Assembly (NCBI GenBank): GCA_034440595.1 | Contig: JAWXCH010000411.1 | Location: forward strand, 1 to 17,827 | Source: JAWXCH01 sp034440595 | Lineage (GTDB): Bacteria > Planctomycetota > Planctomycetia > Pirellulales > JALHPA01 | Reading direction: 5' to 3' | DNA: 17,827 nt | In this document: positions 7,532-16,049 of the stretch, one piece after another | Layout of the letters: every line of letters starts with the position of its first letter | Numbering within the stretch: position 1 is the stretch's first letter | Program-made: the position numbers and the translations under genes | The notes under the pieces: generated by a model | Seen by the model: only the letters and a program-made list of their open reading frames with translations | The model's database searches: none | What the model was told of the DNA's origin: nothing

Positions 7532-8311
7532 TCAGACTGCCGGCAGGCGGAATAGTGTCCTGGCATTCTCGGTCGTAAGCTGCGCAAACTCCTCGATGGA
7601 TTGCTGCCTTGCCTCGGCCAGGCAGTGAGCCGTGTGTATCACCCAGGCCGGCTCATTGCGTTTGCCGCGGTTTGGCTCGGGAGCCAGGTAGGGACAATCG
7701 GTCTCAATCAGGATTCGATCGGCCGGAATTGCGGCCGCGACAGCGCGCAGATCAGCGGACTTTTTGAAGGTCACCATGCCGGCAAAACTGATATGCAGGC
7801 CAAGCTGTACACACTGTTCTGCGCCAGCGGCGTCTCCAGTAAAGCTATGCATCACTCCGCGAATGGGGCCGCGCCGGCGCGCCTCGCTTAGCATGACAAT
7901 GGCATCCTCCAGGCATTCGCGCGTATGAATGACCACCGGCAGATCCATTTGCTGAGACAGCCGCAGATGCCGATCAAAATAATCCTGTTGAACGGCAAAC
8001 GGGGTACGATCCCAGTATTTGTCCAATCCGGTTTCGCCCAGTGCGACCACTTTGGGACTAGTGGCCAGAGCAACAATCGATTGCCAGTCGTCAGGGTCGG
8101 CCTCGGCAGCATCATTCGGGTGAATACCCACCGCTGCAAACACGGCTGGATATTTGGCTGCGATATTGACGACCGAACGACTATCCTTCGCGTCAGTCCC
8201 AATGGCGATGATTTGCTGCACGCCCGCTTGCTGTGCCCTGGCGATTAACTCCAGCAGATCGGATCGAAACCGCTCACTGTCCAGATGGGCATGCGTGTCG
8301 ATCAATTGCAT
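7532..8311 (-). CDS. tatD: TatD-family metal-dependent hydrolase (putative DNase)
   Basis: 259 residues from the ATG at 8311; a TTG two codons upstream is possible but unlikely, because the family begins almost directly with the metal-binding motif. All expected ligands of the TIM-barrel amidohydrolase fold are visible: THAHLD (His7, His9), GIHP (62-65), GETGLD (Glu93), VIHTRE (His129), MHSFTG (His155) and IETDCPYLAPEP (Asp205). E. coli TatD is a divalent-metal-dependent nuclease; members of this family are soluble and have also been implicated in D-aminoacyl-tRNA or DNA-damage contexts. The length is normal. It follows the small helical gene after 78 bases, so it may be read through from the nuo operon. 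Confidence 0.95.
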   Translation of the reverse strand: MQLIDTHAHLDSERFRSDLLELIARAQQAGVQQIIAIGTDAKDSRSVVNIAAKYPAVFAAVGIHPNDAAEADPDDWQSIVALATSPKVVALGETGLDKYWDRTPFAVQQDYFDRHLRLSQQMDLPVVIHTRECLEDAIVMLSEARRRGPIRGVMHSFTGDAAGAEQCVQLGLHISFAGMVTFKKSADLRAVAAAIPADRILIETDCPYLAPEPNRGKRNEPAWVIHTAHCLAEARQQSIEEFAQLTTENARTLFRLPAV

Positions 8312-8389
8312 GAGCAACGGTCAATGAAACGAGGTGAGATTGAAATAGGGAATCACTGCGAGCGAGTGCGGCGAACAACAGTCGTTACA

Positions 8390-8845
8390 CTAAGAGGCAG
8401 CCAACTGCGGGCCTGTCGTATCGGCGACTACTTTTTCCAGCAGTTCCAAATGACCACGCACATTGCCTTGGACCTCTTCCCCCAGCACGCGTGCCTCCGG
8501 ATCACCCCGCAATTCGCCAACCAGCTTCTCAACCGTGCGCAGGTCGTTTCGCAGATATTGGACCACCTGACTCACCAAATAATCCAACGACAAGTCGTGC
8601 AGATCGGTGAACTCCATCGGAAACTCGCCAAAATTCACCGTGTAGCGCCGCCTGGATAAGTACTTGGAAATACGCTCGGTCGATATGCGGTAATCCGAAA
8701 CCAGATTCGCCAGCGCCTGCCGAGCGGGCTCATCCGCCGGCCCAACCCATGGCGTTGCATCGGCCAGGTACATCGGCAGCGACCGATGCAATACGACCAG
8801 CAGTCGGTTCAGCGTCAGCAGTGAATCTGGGGCCTTGGCAGCCAT
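8390..8845 (-). CDS. Small helical protein of unknown function
   Basis: 151 residues, not recognised. It is predicted to be almost wholly alpha-helical: four amphipathic stretches at about 5-28, 38-66, 76-108 and 112-147, with the motif YTVNFGEFPMEFTDLHDLSL linking the second and third. There are no membrane segments, signal peptide, cysteines or obvious catalytic motif. A four-helix bundle is plausible, but the paired Glu/ExxH ligands of a ferritin-like diiron site are not evident. The ATG at 8845 lies 23 bases after the nuoN stop, which suggests co-transcription with complex I. Codon use and the absence of a better frame make it a real gene. A role tied to complex I or to TatD is only a guess. 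Confidence 0.8.
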   Translation of the reverse strand: MAAKAPDSLLTLNRLLVVLHRSLPMYLADATPWVGPADEPARQALANLVSDYRISTERISKYLSRRRYTVNFGEFPMEFTDLHDLSLDYLVSQVVQYLRNDLRTVEKLVGELRGDPEARVLGEEVQGNVRGHLELLEKVVADTTGPQLAAS

Positions 8846-8868
8846 GAATAGTCCGTAGGAGGAATCGA

Positions 8869-10629
8869 CTAACTAAAAAGATTCTTGGTGGCCTCTTTAG
8901 CTAGAATGTTGAGCTCATTCCAGAACAGACCTAACACCAAAACCGGTAACGTCACCAGGACAATGTAGGCCCCTGCCGGCGAAATCATCGGAAATTGTCC
9001 CTGCACGCGATTGGTCGGTTCTGGATCCAGTGTCATCGTCTTGATGACGTTCAGATAATAGAACAAGCTCAAGGCGGTGTTCACACCTCCAACCACCAGC
9101 AAAACGATCATTGTGTGACGTGCCCAATCGACTTGGATCGCGTCAACCAACGAGGCAAATATCAGTAACTTACCGGCAAAACCGGCCAGCGGTGGCAGCC
9201 CCACCAGACTGAACAGGATCGTTGCAAAGCAAATGACCAGCCCAGGGGACTGACGCACCAGACCGGCATAGTCGGTGATTTGTTCCGTGCGAAACTGATT
9301 GCGCAAGAAGGCGACAATCGCGAACGCACCCAGATTCATGAATAAATACACTGCCACATAAAACGGTATCACCGCGTATGCAGCCTTGGCAGCAATATCA
9401 TTCACGCCGGTCAGTGCAACGGCCGCAGCGACCGGCATCATCATGTAACCGGCATGTGCAATGGTCGAGTATGCCAGCATCCGTTTGATATTTCGCTGAC
9501 CGTATGCGGCCAAATTTCCAAACGTACACGTGATCGCGGCGATGAACGCCACGAGCAGCATAATGAACTGGCGAATTGGAGTTAGGGAAGCCGCATGAGC
9601 CGAAGCATTCACTCCTTTAAGCACAGTAGCCGTCGAAGTGGCTGCATTTGAAGTTGCGGAATCTGTCGCAGTAACGGCAACTGGTACGGAAACGGCCACG
9701 ACGGGAATCGTCGATGTCGTAGCACTAGTCGCAGTCACGGGCGCAACAGGAGCGGCTACGGCAAGATCCGCAGGGACTGTCGTAAAACCAATAGCAATAC
9801 GGACGAGTAGTGCTAGCGCTCCCGCCTTGGAAGCGACACTCAGATATGCATTGACCTCGGCGCTGGCACCCTCAAAAACGTCTGGACACCAGAAGTGAAA
9901 CGGCACGGCCGATAATTTAAATGCCAGCCCAACCGCAACCATCAAACCGGCCAGGACCAGCACCATGTAGCGATCCTGCATCGTGCCGGACTCGATCAAG
10001 TGCGACAGTTGCCACGCCATCGTCGGCAGGTGGCAGGATCCTAGTAGCCCGGCGAGCAAGCTGATTCCGTACAGCATAATACCGGCGGCTCCGGCACCAT
10101 AAATGACATACTTCAGGGCGGCTTCGCTACTTTCTCGACGACCTTTGAGCATGCCGGCCAAGGCATACGACGGGACGCTGGCCATTTCCACCGCCAGAAA
10201 AATCATAAGCAGATGATTCGCCGACGCCATCAGGCACATCCCTAAAATTCCGCCTAGCACCAGCGAATAAAAGTCGGGGGAGTCCTCGCGATCAGGAATG
10301 CCCGAGAGTCGCGTCAGCAAGATGAACAGAATGGCAAATAGCAGCAGAAAAGCGCGGAAGTAGATCGTGAAGCGATCGTACACCAACAGACCGGTGAAAA
10401 TCTCCTCGCGGCCAATAGTGTTTGTCTCCCACGACTGCACGGCCAGATAGAACCCGACGATCGACCCCGCCAAGGCAATCCAGAATGCACTGAACCGGCT
10501 CCCGAACAGAATCCGCGACAGCAGCATCAATACGATCGTCACGCACAACGTCAGCTCTGGCCGGAATGCCGGCAGGCTGATGTCCACGGTGTTCGTGAAG
10601 AGCGAATTGACAAGTTCGGTAAGGTTCAC
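8869..10629 (-). CDS. nuoN: NADH-quinone oxidoreductase subunit N
   Basis: 586 residues; an antiporter-like membrane subunit of complex I that helps drive proton pumping. Family hallmarks: conserved Glu148 in FLAVEMAS, Lys238 in AFKLSAVPFHFWCPDVFEGA, Lys268 in SVASKAGALALL, and NIKRMLAYSTIAHAGYM (380-396), with a C-terminal membrane helix. Typical NuoN is about 480-500 residues. The excess is mainly a low-complexity Ala/Val/Thr/Ser stretch at about residues 285-350, between two membrane helices. The start is GTG at 10629, with a 63-base gap after nuoM. The reading frame stays open through the insertion, so it is not a pseudogene. Confidence 0.97.
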   Translation of the reverse strand: MNLTELVNSLFTNTVDISLPAFRPELTLCVTIVLMLLSRILFGSRFSAFWIALAGSIVGFYLAVQSWETNTIGREEIFTGLLVYDRFTIYFRAFLLLFAILFILLTRLSGIPDREDSPDFYSLVLGGILGMCLMASANHLLMIFLAVEMASVPSYALAGMLKGRRESSEAALKYVIYGAGAAGIMLYGISLLAGLLGSCHLPTMAWQLSHLIESGTMQDRYMVLVLAGLMVAVGLAFKLSAVPFHFWCPDVFEGASAEVNAYLSVASKAGALALLVRIAIGFTTVPADLAVAAPVAPVTATSATTSTIPVVAVSVPVAVTATDSATSNAATSTATVLKGVNASAHAASLTPIRQFIMLLVAFIAAITCTFGNLAAYGQRNIKRMLAYSTIAHAGYMMMPVAAAVALTGVNDIAAKAAYAVIPFYVAVYLFMNLGAFAIVAFLRNQFRTEQITDYAGLVRQSPGLVICFATILFSLVGLPPLAGFAGKLLIFASLVDAIQVDWARHTMIVLLVVGGVNTALSLFYYLNVIKTMTLDPEPTNRVQGQFPMISPAGAYIVLVTLPVLVLGLFWNELNILAKEATKNLFS

Positions 10630-10692
10630 TTGGCCGTCAAATCTGGATCAAGGTTTCGTTTTATCAAACTGCAATGCAAGCCGCGATCAATA

Positions 10693-12465
10693 TCAAGGAA
10701 CCTGCGACTGGTTCAGTACTAGATTCGTCGCTGCGGGCAACTGTTTTTCGGTAACCGCCCCATCCGTTCCCATCAGGTTGGCGTTCTTCACCGTCCGAGT
10801 CCAGGTCGCCAGATCATCCGCCGTTTTCGTAACACTCGGCTCCATGTAATTGAATAGCGACTGCGGCATCACGCCGAACCAGATCGCCAGCACCAATAGC
10901 GGAGCGGCAATGGCAAACTCGCGGCGCGTCATCGGAGTGATATGATCGGCATTCGGTCCTTTGTACTCGGCCCCCAGGTAAACGCGCTGCAAGGCCCAAA
11001 GAATATATGCCGCCGTCAACACCACCACCGAAGCCGAAATCACCGCCAGGGCATGGCTGTAATTCCAAACCGATAGCGTGACCAAAACTTCGCCGATGAA
11101 TCCACACAAGCCAGGCAAACCTAAACCGGCAAAGAAGATGCCAATCGCCAAGCCACTATAAACGGGCATGCGTGCAAACAAGCCACCAAACTCGTCCAAG
11201 TTGCGATGATGCACTCGTTCATAAATCACACCGACCATAAAGAACATGCCAGCCGAACTAATACCATGTGCAATCATTTGAAACATGGCACCGTTCATTC
11301 CCATGGCCCAGTACTTGGGATCAAACTGATAATCCTTCGTCGCACTCCAGACACCAAGGCCCAGCACCACGTAACCCATGTGCGAAACCGAACTGTAAGC
11401 GACCATTCGCTTAAAGTCCTTTTGAGCCAGTGCGGCAAATGCACCATAAACCATGCTCAGCACACCGATCGTGCAGACAAACGTGGCCAGCTCGTAACCG
11501 CCGTCCGGGCAAATCGGATAACAGATTCGGATGATGCCATAGCCACCCATCTTCAACAGCACACCGGCCAGGATCATGGAGATCGGCGTCGGTGCCTCCA
11601 CGTGCGCATCAGGCAACCAGGTATGAACCGGCACCGCCGGCACCTTGATGGCAAAACCGATAAACAACAATAGGAACGCCCACCATTGCAGACTCTTGCC
11701 CCATAGCAATTCGACGTTGAATGGCGAGTTCGGGTGCTGGCCAATCTTGGCCAGCGCCATGATATTGAAAGTATGGTCCCCACCAGGACTGGTCTGATGT
11801 TTGGCGGCCAGCTCTGTCGCTACGTCCAAGTCCTTCGCCACTCTGGTTTCAACAAGTTGCTGCGGAGTCAGCAGCCCCAGATCGCTGGAGAAATAGAGCG
11901 CCAGAATTGCGATCAACATTAGCACGCTACCGACCAGCGTATACAGAAAGAACTTGATCGCGGCGTATTCGCGGCGTGGGCCACCCCAGACACCGATGAG
12001 AAAATACATCGGCAGCAGCATGACTTCCCAAAACACGTAAAACAGAAAGAAGTCCAGCGACATGAAGACGCCGAGCATGCCCGTTTCGAGCAACAAGAAC
12101 AAAATGCAGTACGCCTTCACGTGGCGCGTGATCGTCCAACTGGCCCCCATCACAAAGACGCACAGCACCGCAGTCAGCACGACCAGCGGAAAGCTGATGC
12201 CGTCGAGGCCCATGAAGTAAAAAATATTGAACGAACTGATCCAGGGATGGGAAAAAGCACTTTGTAGCGCTGCCTCACCGGTGCTGAACTGACCTTCTTT
12301 TCCCCCCTGCCAGCACATCCAGATAGCCAACAGCGCAACAATGGCGGTCACACCCAGCGTGAACCAGCGCATCGCTTCAATCTTGTGCTTTGGAAAAAAA
12401 GCCAAGGCCGCGGCACCCGCTGCGGGGAAAAAAACCAAAAAGCTTAAAAGCTGGGTCGATGTCAT
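10693..12465 (-). CDS. nuoM: NADH-quinone oxidoreductase subunit M
   Basis: 590 residues from the ATG at 12465; a TTG four codons upstream is less likely. It is a second antiporter-like proton-pumping subunit. Visible hallmarks: Glu147 in FYVFWEVMLLPMYFLIG, Lys274 in FAIKVPAVPVHTWLPDAH, Lys305 in GVLLKMGGYG, FKRMVAYSSVSHMGYV (351-366), His400 in IAHGISSAGMFF and Glu459 in GFIGEVLV. It is longer than the usual 500 or so residues because of an enlarged hydrophilic loop at about 195-258 and a 50-residue soluble C-terminal tail (541-590). It lies 91 bases after nuoL, with a hairpin and short tandem repeats in the gap. Confidence 0.97.
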   Translation of the reverse strand: MTSTQLLSFLVFFPAAGAAALAFFPKHKIEAMRWFTLGVTAIVALLAIWMCWQGGKEGQFSTGEAALQSAFSHPWISSFNIFYFMGLDGISFPLVVLTAVLCVFVMGASWTITRHVKAYCILFLLLETGMLGVFMSLDFFLFYVFWEVMLLPMYFLIGVWGGPRREYAAIKFFLYTLVGSVLMLIAILALYFSSDLGLLTPQQLVETRVAKDLDVATELAAKHQTSPGGDHTFNIMALAKIGQHPNSPFNVELLWGKSLQWWAFLLLFIGFAIKVPAVPVHTWLPDAHVEAPTPISMILAGVLLKMGGYGIIRICYPICPDGGYELATFVCTIGVLSMVYGAFAALAQKDFKRMVAYSSVSHMGYVVLGLGVWSATKDYQFDPKYWAMGMNGAMFQMIAHGISSAGMFFMVGVIYERVHHRNLDEFGGLFARMPVYSGLAIGIFFAGLGLPGLCGFIGEVLVTLSVWNYSHALAVISASVVVLTAAYILWALQRVYLGAEYKGPNADHITPMTRREFAIAAPLLVLAIWFGVMPQSLFNYMEPSVTKTADDLATWTRTVKNANLMGTDGAVTEKQLPAATNLVLNQSQVP

Positions 12466-12485
12466 AAGCCCGATCAAAAGGTTGA

Positions 12486-12516
12486 ATCGGCAGGCGGTGA
12501 TGAACCGCGGGCCGAT
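12486..12516. other. Hairpin in the nuoL-nuoM spacer
   Basis: Outer arms ATCGGC (12486-12491) and GCCGAT (12511-12516), a 2x2 internal mismatch, inner arms GCGGT (12494-12498) and ACCGC (12504-12508), and a five-base loop. This makes an 11-base-pair interrupted stem about 20 bases before the nuoM start. No T-run follows, so it is more likely an mRNA stability or processing element than a terminator. Confidence 0.5.
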
Positions 12517-12525
12517 AGTCCAAGC

Positions 12526-12555
12526 GTCAGTAAATCCTGTGTCAGTAATTCCAGT
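12526..12555. repeat. Two tandem 15-base repeats after nuoL
   Basis: GTCAGTAAATCCTGT (12526-12540) is followed directly by GTCAGTAATTCCAGT (12541-12555), matching at 13 of 15 positions. A TCAGT remnant (12557-12561), overlapping the nuoL stop, suggests a third, decayed copy. It lies immediately downstream of the nuoL stop codon; the function is unknown. Confidence 0.6.
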
Positions 12556-12556
12556 T

Positions 12557-15004
12557 TCAGTTACCCGCCCAACTATAACTCCACACGAAACTGGCCAGCA
12601 CGAACAGCGCCACAGTTCCGATCACAATAAAGGTCACATATTGCCGCAACTGGCCGGTTTGAACGACACGCAGCGAATTCCCCAGTGCGCGGATCCCGCG
12701 TGCGGTGACATTCACCGCTGCATCCACGCCGAGCCGGTCAATCGCATCGTCCAGTACCGCCAACTTCCGCACTCCCCAGGCGCAACGATTAATAAACGGA
12801 TCGATCACACTACGATCAATATCCGCCACCCGCCGCGACAGGAACAACAACGGATGAATAAAAATTGCCCGATACAGTTCATCAAAATGCCACTTGTTGA
12901 CCAAGAAGCGGTAGATCGGCCTAAACGTCTGCTGCACCTCGGCCGGGTCGACTTTGCGAATTCCATAAAACAGCACCGCTACCAGCAGCCCTGACAGTGC
13001 CGTGCCAAATGCGATCCACGTGGCGGCGGTGTGAATGGCATGCTCATGACTGTCATGCTCGTTCGGAATCGTTACCGTTAGCAGCGTGCCAGTGGCCTTG
13101 GTCAGAATTCCCGCCGGACGCGCCTGCTCCAGCAGATCCGTCAGATGGAAAATCCCCCAACCAACACTCACGGCAAAAACCGACAAGATCACCAGCGGAA
13201 TGTACATCACGCGCGGCGATTCATGCGCATGATCGTAAATATGGTGATCGCGGGGCGGGCCTGAAAACGTCATGAACCACAGCCGGAACATGTAAAACGC
13301 CGTCAGCGCCGCGCCACCGGCCGCCGTATAGAACAGAACAGCGTGATCCGGATTGGCGTTCTTGAACGTCAGCGCCTGAGCAATGATCGCGTCCTTGGAA
13401 TAGTAACCGCTAAAGCCGATCACAAACGGTATCCCCGCGCCAATAATCGCCAGACAGCCGATCAACATCGTGTAGGCAGTCCACGGCATCTTGTGCCGCA
13501 GCCCACCCATCTTGGTCATGTCATTCGTATGACAGGCATGGATCACCGAACCAGGGCACATGAACAACAGGCTCTTGAAAAACGCATGCGTGATCAAGTG
13601 AAACAAGCCGGCGACCCAGCCACCTATTCCCAGGGCCAGCATCATGTAGCCAAGCTGACTGACAGTTGAATAGGCCAGCACGCGCTTGATATCAACGGCA
13701 GTAATCGCAATCGTCGCGGCGATAAATAGTGTGATCCCGCCAATGTAGGCAATGACCAGCAAAACTTCTGGAGTAAACACCGGGTAGAACCGTCCGACCA
13801 AATAAACACCGGCCGCGACCATCGTTGCCGAATGGACGAGCGCCGAGACCGGCGTCGGGCCTTCCATCGCATCGGGCAACCAGACATGCAGCGGAAACTG
13901 CGCACTTTTACCCACGCAGCCGCAAAAAATCCCCAAACCGGCAATGCAAAGCAGCCAGTACCCGAAACCTTGCTCGCGCCAGCCGGGTGTCTCCGCCGCC
14001 ACCTGTGCTGCGGCAGCTTCGGGTGTCAGCGATCTTTTGCCGACGAGCTCGCCAACCTGACTGGCTGCGGCAGCGCGCACCATACCGTCTGGCACGACAA
14101 GCTCAAAATGATTCTCTTCTGTACGTACCTGACTGAAAATACCAACCTGGACTACTTGTCCATCGGCCCCCTTGGTATCCGCAAAGGTAAATGTGCCCAG
14201 GCTCCCCCACAGCGCCATCATGCCGATCAACATTCCAAAATCGCCCACGCGATTGGTGATGAAAGCCTTATTGGCAGCATTGGAAGCACTGTGTCGCTCA
14301 AAGTAAAAACCGATCAAAAAGTACGAGCAAATTCCGACCAGCTCCCAGAAGACAAACACCATGGCGATGTTGCCGGCGTAGACCAGACTGAGCATGCTAA
14401 AGCAAAACAGCGACAGGTACTGGAAGAAGCGATGAAAACGCCCTGGCCGGACCAGATGGTGGCCATTGCGCAGGTGGACTTCATGATCCGTCACTTCATG
14501 CAGCTCATCGTGCATGTAGCCGATGGCGTAGAAATGAATGCAAGACGCAATCAGCGTCACCATGCAAAACATCACCACCGTCAGCGTGTCGATGTAATAA
14601 CTGATCGAAAGTTTCAGTTGAGTCCCGATTACCGCCAGCGGATAGATCTCGCCGGAGTATTCTGGTTTGGCATGATCCGAATGCGAAACGTGATGAGCCG
14701 CATCGGCAGTGTGACCTGCTTCGCCAGCATGGGAAGCAGCCGCCGCATGAGTAGTGTCTGAGGTATGGTCCGCACCGTCTGCGTGTTCCGCATGTGCAGA
14801 GTCTGGCTTATGCTCCCCCATCCAGCCGACCATCGCCACGCTGGAAAGTGCAAACGCAATCAGAATGGCACCGGTGGCGACATAGGCGGCGTACTCACCA
14901 TGCTTCCCCATGCGCGCGCCGAACAGCACGATCAGCACAAAACTGACCAGCGGCACCAGGCAGGCCAGTCCGAGCAGCACCGGGAGTGTATTCGCAAGAT
15001 CCAT
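12557..15004 (-). CDS. nuoL: NADH-quinone oxidoreductase subunit L
   Basis: 815 residues; the distal antiporter-like subunit of complex I, normally about 610-650. Hallmarks: FVFWELVGICSYFLIG with Glu221, ANKAFITNRVGDFGML (244-259), Lys366 in GCVGKSAQFPLHVWLPDAME, PTPVSALVHSATMVAAGVYL (383-402), DIKRVLAYSTVSQLGYMM (438-455) and HAFFKSLLF (473-481). The C-terminus has the expected long lateral helix region and a final membrane segment (about 788-810). Two insertions explain the extra length: a His-rich stretch at 65-111 with 11 histidines, and an Ala/Glu-rich hydrophilic loop at about 275-345. The ATG at 15004 begins directly before the first membrane helix, 70 bases after nuoK. Confidence 0.97.
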   Translation of the reverse strand: MDLANTLPVLLGLACLVPLVSFVLIVLFGARMGKHGEYAAYVATGAILIAFALSSVAMVGWMGEHKPDSAHAEHADGADHTSDTTHAAAASHAGEAGHTADAAHHVSHSDHAKPEYSGEIYPLAVIGTQLKLSISYYIDTLTVVMFCMVTLIASCIHFYAIGYMHDELHEVTDHEVHLRNGHHLVRPGRFHRFFQYLSLFCFSMLSLVYAGNIAMVFVFWELVGICSYFLIGFYFERHSASNAANKAFITNRVGDFGMLIGMMALWGSLGTFTFADTKGADGQVVQVGIFSQVRTEENHFELVVPDGMVRAAAASQVGELVGKRSLTPEAAAAQVAAETPGWREQGFGYWLLCIAGLGIFCGCVGKSAQFPLHVWLPDAMEGPTPVSALVHSATMVAAGVYLVGRFYPVFTPEVLLVIAYIGGITLFIAATIAITAVDIKRVLAYSTVSQLGYMMLALGIGGWVAGLFHLITHAFFKSLLFMCPGSVIHACHTNDMTKMGGLRHKMPWTAYTMLIGCLAIIGAGIPFVIGFSGYYSKDAIIAQALTFKNANPDHAVLFYTAAGGAALTAFYMFRLWFMTFSGPPRDHHIYDHAHESPRVMYIPLVILSVFAVSVGWGIFHLTDLLEQARPAGILTKATGTLLTVTIPNEHDSHEHAIHTAATWIAFGTALSGLLVAVLFYGIRKVDPAEVQQTFRPIYRFLVNKWHFDELYRAIFIHPLLFLSRRVADIDRSVIDPFINRCAWGVRKLAVLDDAIDRLGVDAAVNVTARGIRALGNSLRVVQTGQLRQYVTFIVIGTVALFVLASFVWSYSWAGN

Positions 15005-15074
15005 ATTCGCCGCTTAACTTATGTATCGTCTGAAAGATTCACTGCCAAAAAAACTGCCGTCTGCACAGCCAAAC

Positions 15075-15422
15075 TCAACCCTTCAACTCATCCGCCTGAT
15101 CGACATCGATCGTGGCGTGGTTATTGTAAAAATTCAGAGTGATGGCCAGCGCTACGGCCGCCTCCGCTGCCGCCAGCACTATCACAAACAGCGCAATCAC
15201 CTGACCATCCAGGCCGATCGAAAACCCAGAGTTGCCTTGCAACGCCGGGCTACTAAACGCAATAAAATTGACGTTCGCACCATTCAGCACCAATTCGATC
15301 CCCATCAGCACGCCCAGCGCATTACGCTTGGTCGCCATGCAAACAACCCCTGAGACAAACAGGATCGCGCCGACCACTAGGTAGTGCGATACGCCGACCG
15401 GTTCTGTGAGTAGGTTCATCAT
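15075..15422 (-). CDS. nuoK: NADH-quinone oxidoreductase subunit K
   Basis: 115 residues with three membrane helices (about 12-30, 37-57 and 73-97). It keeps the two buried glutamates important for proton transfer in NuoK: Glu43 in LMGIELVLNGANVNF and Glu87 in IVLAAAEAAVALAITL. Two consecutive ATG codons (15422 and 15419) could each be the start. The length is close to the usual 100-110. It lies 30 bases after nuoJ, consistent with the standard J-K-L order. Confidence 0.97.
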   Translation of the reverse strand: MMNLLTEPVGVSHYLVVGAILFVSGVVCMATKRNALGVLMGIELVLNGANVNFIAFSSPALQGNSGFSIGLDGQVIALFVIVLAAAEAAVALAITLNFYNNHATIDVDQADELKG

Positions 15423-15452
15423 AATTCACGCGTAGTTCTAAATTCCGATACT

Positions 15453-16049
15453 CTAAACAGTTCGGTCGCGAACCCGTTTCTTGGTTCGTGCCAGGTAGGC
15501 TGCTCCGATCAATACCACCAGCAAATGCACCGAAACAATTTCAAACGGCAACAGGTAACCCGACAGGCCAGACCGGAGGACCGCATCTGGTTCATCTACG
15601 GCGTCAACCCGCACGCCCAGTAGCGCCATGCCAATTGGCGTAGCGGTCGGATCCAAATTCGTGGACGCCGTTGCCGCTTCTCCAACCGGTCCGCGACGCC
15701 AGGATTCAACTCGAAACGCCGCAGTGATCAGCACCGCCAACAGCGAGCTACCAACAATCAGCGCCACCAGCCACTGCCCGCCATCAGTCTTCATGCGCAC
15801 AAATGGCCCTTGCGCAGTCAGCATCACGCCAAATACCAATAGCACCATTGTGCCGCCGACATAAATCAACAACTGCATCGCGCCGACAAAATCGGCATTG
15901 GCCAGAAAAAACAGCCCTGCCGTGGCCGACAAACAGAGCACCAGAAAAAACGCCATCCGCACCACGCTGCCGGTAAATACTACGGCGAGCGCAAAGAAAC
16001 AGGCGACTAGCGCAAACAGCAAGAAGAAGAATGAATTCCAATTGATCAT
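15453..16049 (-). CDS. nuoJ: NADH-quinone oxidoreductase subunit J
   Basis: 198 residues with five membrane helices. The third carries the conserved NADFVGAMQLLIYVGGTMVL (51-70) with Tyr63, known in this family as a pi-bulge helix near the quinone channel. The closing GYLLPFEIVSVHLLVVLIGA (164-183) is also typical. The loop at about 115-162 is somewhat longer than usual and hydrophilic. The ATG overlaps the nuoH TGA (ATGA), so nuoJ is translationally coupled to nuoH and no nuoI lies between them. Confidence 0.96.
   Translation of the reverse strand: MINWNSFFFLLFALVACFFALAVVFTGSVVRMAFFLVLCLSATAGLFFLANADFVGAMQLLIYVGGTMVLLVFGVMLTAQGPFVRMKTDGGQWLVALIVGSSLLAVLITAAFRVESWRRGPVGEAATASTNLDPTATPIGMALLGVRVDAVDEPDAVLRSGLSGYLLPFEIVSVHLLVVLIGAAYLARTKKRVRDRTV

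Noticed and set aside
8390..8845. Ferritin-like diiron protein
   Set aside because: The helical pattern fits a four-helix bundle, but the paired Glu and ExxH metal ligands are not visible.
9638..9898. Plus-strand Ala/Thr/Val-rich open frame
   Set aside because: It is the complement of the low-complexity insertion in nuoN; the composition follows from the repetitive DNA, not from a separate gene.
13832..14761. 309-codon plus-strand open frame inside nuoL
   Set aside because: It lies wholly opposite a clear nuoL, is His/Arg/Gln-rich as expected for an antisense frame, and has no family motif.
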